NCBI GenBank assembly: GCA_003510135.1
Contig: DOKY01000020.1
Coordinates: 14,381-27,872 of the forward strand
Length of the DNA: 13,492 nt
DNA from: Pseudothermotoga sp.
GTDB taxonomy: Bacteria > Thermotogota > Thermotogae > Thermotogales > DSM-5069
Direction of reading: 5' to 3'
Below the pieces are notes generated by a model. It did no database searches. It worked only from the letters and a program-made list of their open reading frames with translations, and had not been told where the DNA came from. Below, one piece after another: positions 1-7,292 of this stretch; within the stretch, counting starts at the first letter, position 1; the number at the start of each line of letters is the position of its first letter. Both the position numbers and the translations under genes were made by a program.

Positions 1-341
1 TAGTACTTGGTTGCCTTGATTATCTGCTCGACCTCCTCGCGCGTCTCAACCTGTGGTACCAGCAAACCCTCAGCCCCACTATCGAGCGGTCTGGAGAGAT
101 TGTGGTGTCCGTACCTCGTCGGTACCCTGACGATCGGGGTGATCCCTCCGGCCCTCGCTGCCCAGACCATGTCCTGAACCGTTTCGAGGCTGAAAGGTGA
201 ATGCTCGGTGTCTATAACGAAGAAATCAAAGCCCGCCGTGGCGAACATCTGCGCTATGCCGGGCGTTCTCATCTCACTGACCATTATACCGATCGCGTGT
301 TTGTTCTCCTTCAGCAGCTTTTTGGTCCTGTTCTCTCGCAT
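1..341 (-). CDS. HpcH/HpaI-family class II aldolase, N-terminal part (cut by left edge)
   Basis: The first 113 residues of a HpcH/HpaI (2-keto-3-deoxy acid type) aldolase; the gene continues beyond position 1. Family members are divalent-metal-dependent TIM-barrel enzymes that reversibly split 2-oxo-4-hydroxy acids into pyruvate (or oxaloacetate-like units) and an aldehyde. Visible family features are IDTEHSPF (residues 43-50, with the family's catalytic His at 47), the substrate-binding Arg of PIVRVP at 72, and the LDSGAEGLLVPQVET barrel strand at 86-100. The metal-ligand Glu and Asp would lie in the missing part. ATG at 341 is chosen because GAGGTGG lies a few bases upstream, overlapping the stop of the preceding aldolase gene; only 10 nt separate the two genes. 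It is the last visible gene of the transporter operon. Family assignment is firm; the substrate is unknown. Confidence 0.85.
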   Translation of the reverse strand, partial: MRENRTKKLLKENKHAIGIMVSEMRTPGIAQMFATAGFDFFVIDTEHSPFSLETVQDMVWAARAGGITPIVRVPTRYGHHNLSRPLDSGAEGLLVPQVETREEVEQIIKATKY

Positions 342-351
342 CGTCTCCACC

Positions 352-1242
352 TCACAGAAGTTTCATATTCTGGAGCACTTTCCTCAGTTCTGCTTTCTTC
401 TCCTCGCTCATTTCTTTGATCGGCCCGCGTGCCGGTCCTGCCTCGATTCCAATCATGTTCAACGCTTCCTTTATCACCGCGGGGAACGTACCAAGCCCGA
501 AGGCGAGTCTCAACGGAGTGAGTTCCTCCTGAGCACGTTTCGCGTTCTCGAGATCCCCCTTCATGAAGTAGTCGTATATGCTGGCAACGAGCCTTGGCGC
601 GACGTTGGCCGTGGCTGCGATAGAACCTGCTCCACCATAAAGAAGTGTTGCGAGGATGAGCGTATCCCTACCAGCGAGCACGTAGAAGTTCTTGTTTTTG
701 GTTCTTCTTATGTAATCGCTGGTGTTCGTCAGATCTCCACTGCTGTCCTTTATCCCGACGATGTTGTCTATGTCTGCAAGTTTCTCAACCGTTCTTGGTT
801 CGAGTTTCACTCCACCGGTCCTTCCAGGATTGTTGTACAACAGCACAGGCAGCTTCGTGGCCTTCGCGATCTTAACATAGTGCTCGTAGAGTTCCTCCTG
901 AGTCGGACTGATATAGTACGGAGTGATGATCGAGACGGCGTCGACACCGATTTTCTCAGCGGCATCGTTGAGCTCGATGACCTCCCTCGTGGTTATACCT
1001 CCGGTGCCTGCGTAGACGGGAACACGACCGTTCACCTCTTCCACGGCTATCTCCATGAGCCTGATCTTCTCTTCTTTGGTCAACGCATAGAACTCGCCCT
1101 GGCTGCCTATGATGAAGAGGCCGTGAACCTTGTTCTCGATCAGATAGTTCAAAAGCTTTCTGAAAGCCGACTCGTTGATGCTTTCGTCTCTGTTCATGGG
1201 TGTGACGACCGCCGGTATGACTCCCTTTGGGACGAACGACAT
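352..1242 (-). CDS. DapA-family class I aldolase (dihydrodipicolinate synthase-like)
   Basis: 296 residues, the usual length of the dihydrodipicolinate synthase / N-acetylneuraminate lyase family: Schiff-base aldolases that use pyruvate as donor or product. Visible residues in this numbering are the Schiff-base lysine K165 in VGIKDSSGD, the catalytic tyrosine Y136 and arginine R141 in YNNPGRTGG, and GSQGE at 46-50, where true DapA enzymes have GTTGE. The Ser-Gln pair replacing Thr-Thr, and the catabolic setting, argue for a 2-keto-3-deoxy acid or hydroxy-oxo-acid aldolase rather than lysine biosynthesis. ATG 1242 is preferred over 1269 because GGAGGG lies 6 nt upstream of it and the longer start runs into the preceding gene. 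Gaps are 13 nt after the hydroxyacid dehydrogenase and 10 nt before the HpcH aldolase, consistent with one operon. Family is certain; the specific reaction is not. Confidence 0.88.
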   Translation of the reverse strand: MSFVPKGVIPAVVTPMNRDESINESAFRKLLNYLIENKVHGLFIIGSQGEFYALTKEEKIRLMEIAVEEVNGRVPVYAGTGGITTREVIELNDAAEKIGVDAVSIITPYYISPTQEELYEHYVKIAKATKLPVLLYNNPGRTGGVKLEPRTVEKLADIDNIVGIKDSSGDLTNTSDYIRRTKNKNFYVLAGRDTLILATLLYGGAGSIAATANVAPRLVASIYDYFMKGDLENAKRAQEELTPLRLAFGLGTFPAVIKEALNMIGIEAGPARGPIKEMSEEKKAELRKVLQNMKLL

Positions 1243-1255
1243 CTCAATCCCTCCT

Positions 1256-2227
1256 TCAGATCTTTCCATATTTTTTGAGAAGATCCAAATTGACCGGAAA
1301 ACTCGGTTTTCTTCCCGTCAGAACTTCGATGACACCCTGTGCGGCACCCTCAGCCATCCTGATCACACATTCCTTCGTCAGTGCAGCGTTGTGGGGTGTC
1401 AGCAGTATCTTTTCGCACTTGAAGAAAGGATGGTCCGGCTTTGGAGGTTCCTCAATGAAGACGTCGGTGGCGGCACCAGCTATCCAGCCTTCTTCGACAG
1501 CCTTGAGCACCGCAAGTTCATCCCATATGGGACCGCGCGCCATGTTAATGATGTACGCTGTGGGCTTCATGAGTTTGAGTTGATCTTCTCTTATCATGAA
1601 CCTGGTTTCGGGCGTGAGAGGGACGTGTATCGTGACGAAGTCAGATTCTCTCAGCAGTTGCTCCAGTGGGACCAGCTCAACGTTCAACTCTCTGGCTTTA
1701 TGGGCATCAACGTAAGGATCGAACGCCAGAACTTTCATGGAAAAGGCTGCCTGACACTTCTTTGCAACGAGTGTACCGATCCTTCCAAGCCCTATGATTC
1801 CAAGCGTCTTTCCGTCTACGTCCATCGTGGAGAACTGATCTCTGATCTTGAAATCACCCTTTCTCGTTGCGGAATCCATCTCCTTGAGCCGTTTCGCCAG
1901 AGCGAGTATGAAAGCGATAGTGGCCTCTGCCACCGAGATTGCGTTGGCGTTGGGTGTGTTCACAACGTAGATTCCACGCTTCGAAGCTTCTTCAACGTCG
2001 ATGTTGTCCACTCCAACACCATGCCTCGCGATGACCTTCAGCTTCGGTGCGTTTCTTATGATTTCTGCGGTGAAAGGAGCAGTTCTCACTATGACTCCAT
2101 CACAGTCGACGATCTCTTTAGCCACGACGGAAGGTTCGAAACTTGAAGCCTGGATAACCTGAAAACCTGCGTTTAAAAGCATCCTGATACCACTTTCGTG
2201 AATCGGTTGAACGATCATCACCTTCAC
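1256..2227 (-). CDS. NAD-dependent D-2-hydroxyacid dehydrogenase (SerA-like, no ACT domain)
   Basis: 323 residues of the D-isomer-specific 2-hydroxyacid dehydrogenase family, which interconverts D-2-hydroxy acids and 2-oxo acids with NAD(H). The Rossmann motif GLGRIG is at 146-151, with an acidic D170 at the end of the next strand, which favours NAD over NADP. The catalytic triad is R231 (NMARG), E260 (DVFIEEP) and H279 (TPHNAALT). The substrate-loop region RHGVGVDNID (68-77) is typical of 3-phosphoglycerate dehydrogenase-like members. There is no C-terminal ACT or ASB regulatory domain, so a catabolic dehydrogenase is at least as likely as serine biosynthesis. The start is GTG at 2227: a GGAGGG site ends 7 nt upstream and is embedded in the last codons and stop of the racemase gene, only 3 nt away, so translation is probably coupled. 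It would oxidise (or form) the hydroxy acid handled by the LarA homologue. Confidence 0.9.
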   Translation of the reverse strand: MKVMIVQPIHESGIRMLLNAGFQVIQASSFEPSVVAKEIVDCDGVIVRTAPFTAEIIRNAPKLKVIARHGVGVDNIDVEEASKRGIYVVNTPNANAISVAEATIAFILALAKRLKEMDSATRKGDFKIRDQFSTMDVDGKTLGIIGLGRIGTLVAKKCQAAFSMKVLAFDPYVDAHKARELNVELVPLEQLLRESDFVTIHVPLTPETRFMIREDQLKLMKPTAYIINMARGPIWDELAVLKAVEEGWIAGAATDVFIEEPPKPDHPFFKCEKILLTPHNAALTKECVIRMAEGAAQGVIEVLTGRKPSFPVNLDLLKKYGKI

Positions 2228-2230
2228 GCT

Positions 2231-3505
2231 TTATCCCTCCAAAATCGGAATCGTGTACACACCGTTCGGCATGATGAGAAACTTCGCGTTCGGATTTTTC
2301 TTCAGAATCTGATCGACACCTTCCTGCAACGTCGAGACCTTCGAAAGAAAGACTTTCCTCAAAATGGAATCCTCTATCTCACAATCGCTCATCACTATCG
2401 AGGCGTAGGACAGAATACTTGTCAAGACATACGCTTTGTGCTCACCCAGTCCAAAGCCCTTCGTGAATATGTACTCTTTCAGTTTTTCGAAACTGTCAAA
2501 GCCGGACATGAACCTGTAGTAACTGTCATCCCCCAGACCGTCTTCGCAACGCGCTGGGATAAGGATGACGCCCCCTTCCTTCACAACGGGCCTTGGACCG
2601 AGAACGACAGTGTTCGCCGCACGAGTAGCCTGGTAGAGGTTAACACTCTTTGGATAACCCGGACAGGAGATCACAACGTCCGCAACGTCCGGTACCGGTG
2701 CTTCCACAAAGGATCTTGTGAATTTCACGGCAGATTCGAAGGACTTGATCGGATGACCTGAGAACGCGGCAACGAGGTGCTTCTCTTGGTTCAGAACCAG
2801 ATTGACTGTGAAATCCACCTTTACCCTTTCTGCCATTTCGTTCAAGAACTCTCTGAAGATGTTGTTCTCTATCACTCCGAGTTTCGTTCTTGGATCTGAG
2901 AGAACTCTGAAGCTGTGTGTCGCACCTATCGTTTCTATGCCGGCCAGCCCGACACAGATGGTTTTCACGCCGCCACTGTAACCTGCAAAGAGGTGCGGTT
3001 CGATCACACCCACGGTGATCTTCACGTCCGCCTCCATCAATCTTTTGTTTATCTTCATGGGGAAACCTGCGGAGCTACAACCAAGATCGACCAGATCGTT
3101 GTGACAGTCGTGGTTGTAAACCGCATATTCGTTCACTATCTTCTTTCCGAGTTTCTCTTCGATCTCCTCTCGCGTCATGGGTCTGTGCGTTCCCAGTGCA
3201 ATCAAAAAGAAAACGTTCTCTTTCCTCACGCCGGCCCTGTGCAGTTCTTCCAGCAAAAGACCACTCACCGCTTCGTCCATTGCGTACCTGGTCATGTCCG
3301 TCACAACTATGGCCACCTTTTTGTGCTCGTCAACCATTTCACTCAGCCTAAGCGACGCAATCGGACTGGACAGAGACCGCCTCAGTTCAGTCACAGGGTC
3401 GACCATAGCACTCGGAAAACGTGCCTGAGCGATCGCCAGAACGTTCCGATCGGGTATTTCGATCTCCAGTTCTTTGTTCTTGTCGTAGGCCAGTTTTACC
3501 TTCAT
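2231..3505 (-). CDS. larA: LarA-family nickel-pincer 2-hydroxyacid racemase/epimerase
   Basis: 424 residues, the normal size for lactate racemase LarA and its homologues, which carry the nickel-pincer nucleotide cofactor and invert the C2 configuration of 2-hydroxy acids by reversible hydride transfer. All residues known to matter in Lactiplantibacillus LarA have counterparts: D70 and R73 (VTDMTR), H107 (GTHRP), H171 (EPHLFAGYSGG), the cofactor-tethering K181 (GGVKT) and H197 (GATHS). The superfamily includes racemases or epimerases for lactate, malate, phenyllactate and gluconate, so lactate is only one possibility. The cofactor makers LarB, LarC and LarE are not in this window. ATG 3505 follows GAGGTGA, which overlaps the tctB stop 9 nt upstream. 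Placement right after a carboxylate transporter and before a D-2-hydroxyacid dehydrogenase suggests that it converts the imported isomer into the one the dehydrogenase accepts. Confidence 0.85.
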   Translation of the reverse strand: MKVKLAYDKNKELEIEIPDRNVLAIAQARFPSAMVDPVTELRRSLSSPIASLRLSEMVDEHKKVAIVVTDMTRYAMDEAVSGLLLEELHRAGVRKENVFFLIALGTHRPMTREEIEEKLGKKIVNEYAVYNHDCHNDLVDLGCSSAGFPMKINKRLMEADVKITVGVIEPHLFAGYSGGVKTICVGLAGIETIGATHSFRVLSDPRTKLGVIENNIFREFLNEMAERVKVDFTVNLVLNQEKHLVAAFSGHPIKSFESAVKFTRSFVEAPVPDVADVVISCPGYPKSVNLYQATRAANTVVLGPRPVVKEGGVILIPARCEDGLGDDSYYRFMSGFDSFEKLKEYIFTKGFGLGEHKAYVLTSILSYASIVMSDCEIEDSILRKVFLSKVSTLQEGVDQILKKNPNAKFLIMPNGVYTIPILEG

Positions 3506-3514
3506 CGTCTCACC

Positions 3515-3958
3515 TCATGGAAGTACCAGGCGCAGCAGCTTTGCAAAGACGTACCAGGTCACCCAGCTCGTGGTCAGAGCAAAGATGCCTGAATAAACAA
3601 CCGTCCTGATTCTGGGTAGCCAGGATATGATCAGACACGAAGCGAAGACAAAAAGAGTGCTGGAAAGCAGAAAGCCGATCGGTTTCATCAAAAGAACGTA
3701 AACGACGCAGCTTGCAATGAACAAAGCTACTCTGATTGGCTTCTTGAATTCGATAGGTGTGGACTTCTCCTTGCTGAGTAACGCCTGCACGATCAAGCCT
3801 ACTGAGAAAATCAGCAACAACACTCCTGCCATGGTGGGAAAGAAAGCGTTACCCAAAGCATCGAATCTCAATCTTCTTATATTCTGGCTCTCAGATATCA
3901 CCAAACCAGCGAGCACCGCAAAAATCAAACCTGAATAGAAGTCCCTTCCGAGTCTCAT
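3515..3958 (-). CDS. tctB: Tripartite tricarboxylate transporter small membrane subunit TctB
   Basis: 147 residues with four to five hydrophobic segments at about 8-24, 40-60, 76-92, 97-113 and 121-145: the pattern of TctB, the small integral membrane subunit of tripartite tricarboxylate transporters. The family-like LGNAFFPTMAGVLL (35-48) after the first segment matches the usual LGxxxFP region. ATG 3958 is chosen over the upstream in-frame start at 4057 because the latter lies inside tctC. It also follows GGGGTGATC, an almost complete match to the extended anti-Shine-Dalgarno complement. The gene follows tctC by 44 nt, a gap occupied by a strong hairpin, and is followed by the racemase after 9 nt. 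TctB is poorly conserved, so naming rests on size, topology and its place beside unmistakable TctA and TctC. Confidence 0.85.
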   Translation of the reverse strand: MRLGRDFYSGLIFAVLAGLVISESQNIRRLRFDALGNAFFPTMAGVLLLIFSVGLIVQALLSKEKSTPIEFKKPIRVALFIASCVVYVLLMKPIGFLLSSTLFVFASCLIISWLPRIRTVVYSGIFALTTSWVTWYVFAKLLRLVLP

Positions 3959-3973
3959 ATCGATCACCCCAAA

Positions 3974-3998
3974 CGCTGGGGGGAATGACCCCCCAGCG
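3974..3998 (-). promoter_or_regulatory. GC-rich mRNA hairpin between tctC and tctB
   Basis: Perfect inverted repeat: CGCTGGGGGG, a 5-nt loop, then CCCCCCAGCG. It begins 5 nt after the tctC stop and ends 15 nt before the tctB start, so it lies wholly in the intergenic gap. No run of T follows it on the transcribed strand (only TTT before GGGG), so it is not a standard intrinsic terminator. Hairpins at this place, after a binding-protein gene and before its membrane partners, are known in other transporter operons to protect the upstream mRNA from 3' exonucleases and raise binding-protein level. That role here is inferred. Its closeness to the tctB ribosome binding site could also affect tctB initiation. 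Confidence 0.8.
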
Positions 3999-4002
3999 AA
4001 CA

Positions 4003-4953
4003 TCATTTCTTCAAACCTGCAGCCCTCGCGAATCGATCGAACCTCTCGTTTTCCCACTTCAAGAAGTTCAACATCTCTTCGCCATCCAGGTAGAAAGGTA
4101 TGGCGAAGGCCTTCTCCGCCAATTCATCGACGAAATCTTTGAGCTGAACCACTTGCTTGATCGCATTCGCAAAGGTTTCGACGATTTCTTGAGGCGTTCC
4201 CTTTGGCATAAAGAAGACCTGGTCCTGAGTGAAGACGAGATCTTCTAAGCCGAGCTCCTTCGCAGTCGGTACGTTCGGTAAGAAGGGATCTCTCTCAGGT
4301 GAAAGAACGGCGAGCGCTTTCAACTCACCCGATTTCAGGAACGGTACCGCAGCAGAGATGGCGATTGGGCTCAGATCCATGTGACCACCCAGGATCTTTG
4401 TAATTCTGTCCTTGTCGCCACCTTTGCTTGCTGTGATGATAAAACCGTTGTTCGCAGCCAGCTGTATCGGTATCACCTGGAAATGACTTGTAGCGCCTAT
4501 TTCAGCTCCGAGTCGGATTTTGCCAGGGTTCTTTTTCGCATCTTCGATCGCATCTTTCAAGTTCTCCCACGGTGAATCAGGCCTTGCGATCACAACACGG
4601 CTTCCTCTTGTCGCAATGCACACGGGGGTGAAATCGTAGTAATTGAACTCGGCCGTTCCTGCGTGGAAGTTCGAGAACATGGATTGATGATACCACAGCA
4701 CGGTATAGCCATCGGGCTTGGCCTTCAGAACCTCTCTTGCACCGATGCTCCCACCACCGCCGGCTATGTTCACTACCGCGAAGTCCCAGCCGAACAACTG
4801 CTTGACGTACTTTCCGATGATTCTCACCTGAACGTCGCTTGCCCCTCCTGGAGCGTAGGGAACCACTACCTTGATAGGACCTGTGGGATACGCTGCAAAA
4901 CTGATGACTACGACGAGTGTCAGGAAAAGCATCACTAAGAACCTCTTACCCAT
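4003..4953 (-). CDS. tctC: TctC/Bug-family extracytoplasmic solute-binding protein
   Basis: 316 residues. A signal peptide (basic MGKR, hydrophobic core 5-18, likely cleavage near SFA-AYP at about 20) exports it. The mature part begins with the family hallmark IKVVVPYAPGGASD (27-40), in which Asp40 and the glycines bind a ligand carboxylate. The second conserved loop GGGGSIGAREV (65-75) and PDGYT (80-84) follow. Bug/TctC proteins capture di- and tricarboxylates, hydroxy acids, aromatic acids and other acids and deliver them to TctAB. ATG 4953 has GGAGGAGG 7 nt upstream, directly abutting the tctA stop, with a 15-nt gap between the genes. The ligand cannot be predicted from sequence; the catabolic genes downstream favour a 2-hydroxy acid. 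Confidence 0.93.
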   Translation of the reverse strand: MGKRFLVMLFLTLVVVISFAAYPTGPIKVVVPYAPGGASDVQVRIIGKYVKQLFGWDFAVVNIAGGGGSIGAREVLKAKPDGYTVLWYHQSMFSNFHAGTAEFNYYDFTPVCIATRGSRVVIARPDSPWENLKDAIEDAKKNPGKIRLGAEIGATSHFQVIPIQLAANNGFIITASKGGDKDRITKILGGHMDLSPIAISAAVPFLKSGELKALAVLSPERDPFLPNVPTAKELGLEDLVFTQDQVFFMPKGTPQEIVETFANAIKQVVQLKDFVDELAEKAFAIPFYLDGEEMLNFLKWENERFDRFARAAGLKK

Positions 4954-4968
4954 GCAAACACCTCCTCC

Positions 4969-6474
4969 TCAGCATTTCGCAGATTCACCTTTTTTAACGA
5001 GCATTCTTCCTAGGAAGAATAGGAAAGCTGCCAGGATCAACAGTGTGAGAGACAGAGGCCTCGTGAAGATCGGCAAAAAACTGCCGGCGCTCGCGGTCAG
5101 GCCCTGTCTCAGGTTGGATTCGGCTATCGGGCCAAGGACGAAAGCGATAATTACGGGAAGCACTGGAAAGCCGAGTTTTCTCAGCGCATAACCAACTATT
5201 CCAAAGATCAGCATAACCCAGATGTCGAAGATCCTGTTGTTCAAGCCGAAGGCTCCAACGGCGGCACAGACCGTGATCAAAGGCAGAAGGTACTGCTTCG
5301 GAAAGCTCAGCATGTAGATATAGAATTTCATCAAAAAGAGTCCAAGCAAGAGCATCACCACGTTACCCCAGAATTGCGCCGCGTAGACTCCAAACACAAG
5401 GTCTGGATTGTACTTGAACATGAGAGGACCCGGGTTTATACCATGCATGATGAAACCTCCGAGCAGGATCGCGGTGACCGCATCGCCGGGTATACCCAAA
5501 GCAAGCAGTGGCACCATCGCTCCACCCACAGAGGCGTTGTTAGCGGCTTCACTCGCAATGATTCCATCGGGAATGCCCGTGCCAAACTTCTCTGGATATT
5601 TGGAACTCGACCTTGCAAGACCGTAAGAAATGATGTTCGACGTTGCTCCTCCAATCCCGGGGAAAACACCTATAGTAAAGCCTATCAAAAAGGACCTCAG
5701 CGCGTTTCCAATTTGTTTGAAGAGAATCCTCGCAGCTTGAAAAACTTCAGAAAGCTTCATCCCACGAGATTCCTTTGGAACGATTCGTTCAAACTCCGAT
5801 TCTATATCGACAATGATCTCAGGTATGCAGAACAGACCGACCAGCAGCGGTAACAGAGCTATGCCACCCTGGAGTTCCGAGAAATTGAACGTCAATCTTG
5901 GAACACTGGTGATGGGATCAGCTCCAATGCAACCGAGAATGAGGCCCAAGGCGATTCCTATGAAATTTTTCAATATGTTGCCACCGAGCATGCTGCTCAC
6001 CGCAACGAAAGCCATCACGGTGAGAGAAAAATACTCGAACGGACCAAATTTCAGTGCAGCTCGGGCGATCAGGGAAGCGAGCGAGATCATGGAAACTACA
6101 CCGAGTATGCCACCAAAGAAGGAAGAGAAGAGCCCCAGACCGAGCGCGAGACCAGACTTTCCCTGCTTGCTCATGGGATGAGCATCGAAACAGGTCGTGA
6201 TCGAAGAAGGCGTCCCCGGCATGTTTAGAAGCGTTGCTGAGATGAATCCTCCAGACACCCCGCCTATAAAGATTCCCATAAGCAGGACGAGACCGGAGAT
6301 CGGCTTCATGTTGAAGGTGAACGGGATGGCCAGGGCCACGCCCATCGTCGCTGTGAGTCCTGGAATCGCGCCGAAGATCATACCCCAGAGAACACCAATG
6401 ACGAGCAGAAGCAGATTCGCCGGTTGGAAAACTTGCGAAAATCCCACCGTTACCGTTTGGACGAGGACCTCCAT
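4969..6474 (-). CDS. tctA: Tripartite tricarboxylate transporter large membrane subunit TctA
   Basis: 501 residues, the standard TctA length, almost entirely hydrophobic with about 11-12 membrane segments. Conserved motifs are GAIPGLTATMGVALAIPFTF (35-54) and its internal counterpart FPGIGGATSNIISYG (271-285), reflecting the two-fold repeat of the family. EAANNASVGGAMVPLLALGI (309-328) is the TctA signature helix. With TctB it forms the ion-coupled permease that accepts substrate from TctC. ATG 6474 has GAGGGGG about 8 nt upstream, which overlaps the stop of the gntR gene (12-nt gap). Gene order A-C-B is less common than the classical C-B-A. The sequence looks intact, with no frameshift or missing motif. 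Confidence 0.95.
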   Translation of the reverse strand: MEVLVQTVTVGFSQVFQPANLLLLVIGVLWGMIFGAIPGLTATMGVALAIPFTFNMKPISGLVLLMGIFIGGVSGGFISATLLNMPGTPSSITTCFDAHPMSKQGKSGLALGLGLFSSFFGGILGVVSMISLASLIARAALKFGPFEYFSLTVMAFVAVSSMLGGNILKNFIGIALGLILGCIGADPITSVPRLTFNFSELQGGIALLPLLVGLFCIPEIIVDIESEFERIVPKESRGMKLSEVFQAARILFKQIGNALRSFLIGFTIGVFPGIGGATSNIISYGLARSSSKYPEKFGTGIPDGIIASEAANNASVGGAMVPLLALGIPGDAVTAILLGGFIMHGINPGPLMFKYNPDLVFGVYAAQFWGNVVMLLLGLFLMKFYIYMLSFPKQYLLPLITVCAAVGAFGLNNRIFDIWVMLIFGIVGYALRKLGFPVLPVIIAFVLGPIAESNLRQGLTASAGSFLPIFTRPLSLTLLILAAFLFFLGRMLVKKGESAKC

Positions 6475-6486
6475 GGTTTGACCCCC

Positions 6487-7158
6487 TCACAATTGGGCAC
6501 GCTTCATGATCAGTGAATAGTAACTTTCGATCACTGAGGTGAGTGTTCGGCGCAAATGATTTCTCATCCGTTCCTCCGCACCAGCCTCGTTGCCTTCCAG
6601 GATGGCTTCGATTATCTTTACGTGTTCGTCCCTTGACTTTTTCTCTATCTCGACGGACCTTTTGGTTATATTCCTCGTCATATCGGTGATCAGTCGAAGC
6701 TTTTCGTAAAACTTTTTGAGTATCTTGTTACCGCTGTATTCAATCAAAAGATCGTGGAGCTGTCTTCCGAGTGCGACACCCTTTGCAGGATCGCTGTCGA
6801 TATCGACCCCCTCAAGTTCCTGTTTCAACTTCTGCAGCTTTTGAAGCATTTCGGGATCTCGATTTCGACAAGCCAAGCGCGCCGCTGCGCCCTCGATGGC
6901 CTCCCTCGCTGTGTATATCTCAACGAAGTCTTCGAGCGTGAGTTTTCTGACGGTGTAACCTTTCTTGCCGTTCAGTTCTATGAGACCATCTTCCATGAGC
7001 ATACGCAGGACCTCCCTTATGGGAGTCCTGCTCACTCTGTACAGTTCGGTGAGCTTTCTTTCGACTATCCATTCACCGGGCTTGATCTCTTCCTTGAGAA
7101 TCTTTTCGCGCAGGTCAAGGTAGATTCTCTCTTTCAGATCACCTACGTCTTTCGGCAT
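6487..7158 (-). CDS. GntR-family transcriptional regulator, FCD (FadR) subfamily
   Basis: 223 residues. The N-terminal winged helix (about 8-72) carries ERKLTELYRVSRTPIREVLR (33-52), the DNA-recognition helix of GntR proteins, and ends in the wing KKGYTV. The C-terminal all-helical FCD domain (about 75-210) has histidines at 135, 179 and 201, matching the family's metal or ligand-binding His positions. The Asp normally four residues before the first His is Gly131 here, so metal binding may be altered. FCD regulators usually sense a carboxylic acid related to the pathway they control. It is the first gene of the transporter operon, so autoregulation is likely. A dyad built on TGGTAT/ATACCA lies between its predicted -10 region and its ribosome binding site. 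ATG 7158 has AGGAGG 8 nt upstream. Family is certain; the effector is unknown. Confidence 0.92.
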   Translation of the reverse strand: MPKDVGDLKERIYLDLREKILKEEIKPGEWIVERKLTELYRVSRTPIREVLRMLMEDGLIELNGKKGYTVRKLTLEDFVEIYTAREAIEGAAARLACRNRDPEMLQKLQKLKQELEGVDIDSDPAKGVALGRQLHDLLIEYSGNKILKKFYEKLRLITDMTRNITKRSVEIEKKSRDEHVKIIEAILEGNEAGAEERMRNHLRRTLTSVIESYYSLIMKRAQL

Positions 7159-7170
7159 AAGGTATCCTCC

Positions 7171-7191
7171 TGGTATACCTGGTTAATACCA
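7171..7191 (-). promoter_or_regulatory. Putative GntR operator (GGTATACC-type dyad) at the gntR-tct operon
   Basis: A 21-bp dyad with half-sites TGGTAT and ATACCA separated by 9 bp. It contains the perfect 8-bp palindrome GGTATACC, and a further GGTAT lies at 7161-7165. FCD-type GntR regulators commonly bind short GT...AC dyads of this kind; NanR, for example, binds GGTATA repeats. It sits between the predicted -10 element and the ribosome binding site, a natural place for repression. A related dyad overlaps the promoter of the large gene at 11379-11399. That the adjacent GntR protein binds it is inferred. Confidence 0.55.
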
Positions 7192-7196
7192 AAATT

Positions 7197-7225
7197 AGGT
7201 TACCAAACACAGTCCGTATGGTCAA
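7197..7225 (-). promoter_or_regulatory. Candidate promoter of the gntR-tct-larA operon
   Basis: On the minus strand TTGACC (7225-7220) lies 17 bp from TAACCT (7202-7197), the latter preceded directly by TGG as in extended -10 promoters. The -35 matches 5 of 6 consensus bases and the -10 only 3 of 6. An alternative is TGG followed by TATTAA at 7191-7183, inside the dyad, which parallels the promoter of the large gene but has a poor -35. Either places the transcript start shortly upstream of the gntR ribosome binding site. Confidence 0.45.
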
Positions 7226-7292
7226 ACTCCGCTTTTCGCAGATTTCGGTTGATTCCAGCCAGGATTGGCCTTGAGATTCCTCATTTCTCTGC

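Noticed and set aside
208..1278. Long plus-strand open frames (208-1278, 1175-2146, 2915-3592, 6754-7491)
   Set aside because: They lie antisense to strongly conserved enzyme genes, their translations look random (Arg/His/Cys-rich, no motifs), and none has supporting start signals.
3974..3998. The tctC/tctB hairpin as an intrinsic terminator
   Set aside because: There is no T-tract after the stem, and tightly spaced operon genes follow.
3515..4057. Longer tctB start at 4057 or at the ATG pair near 4003-4006
   Set aside because: These starts fall in tctC or inside the hairpin. The protein from 3958 has the normal TctB N-terminus and an excellent ribosome binding site.
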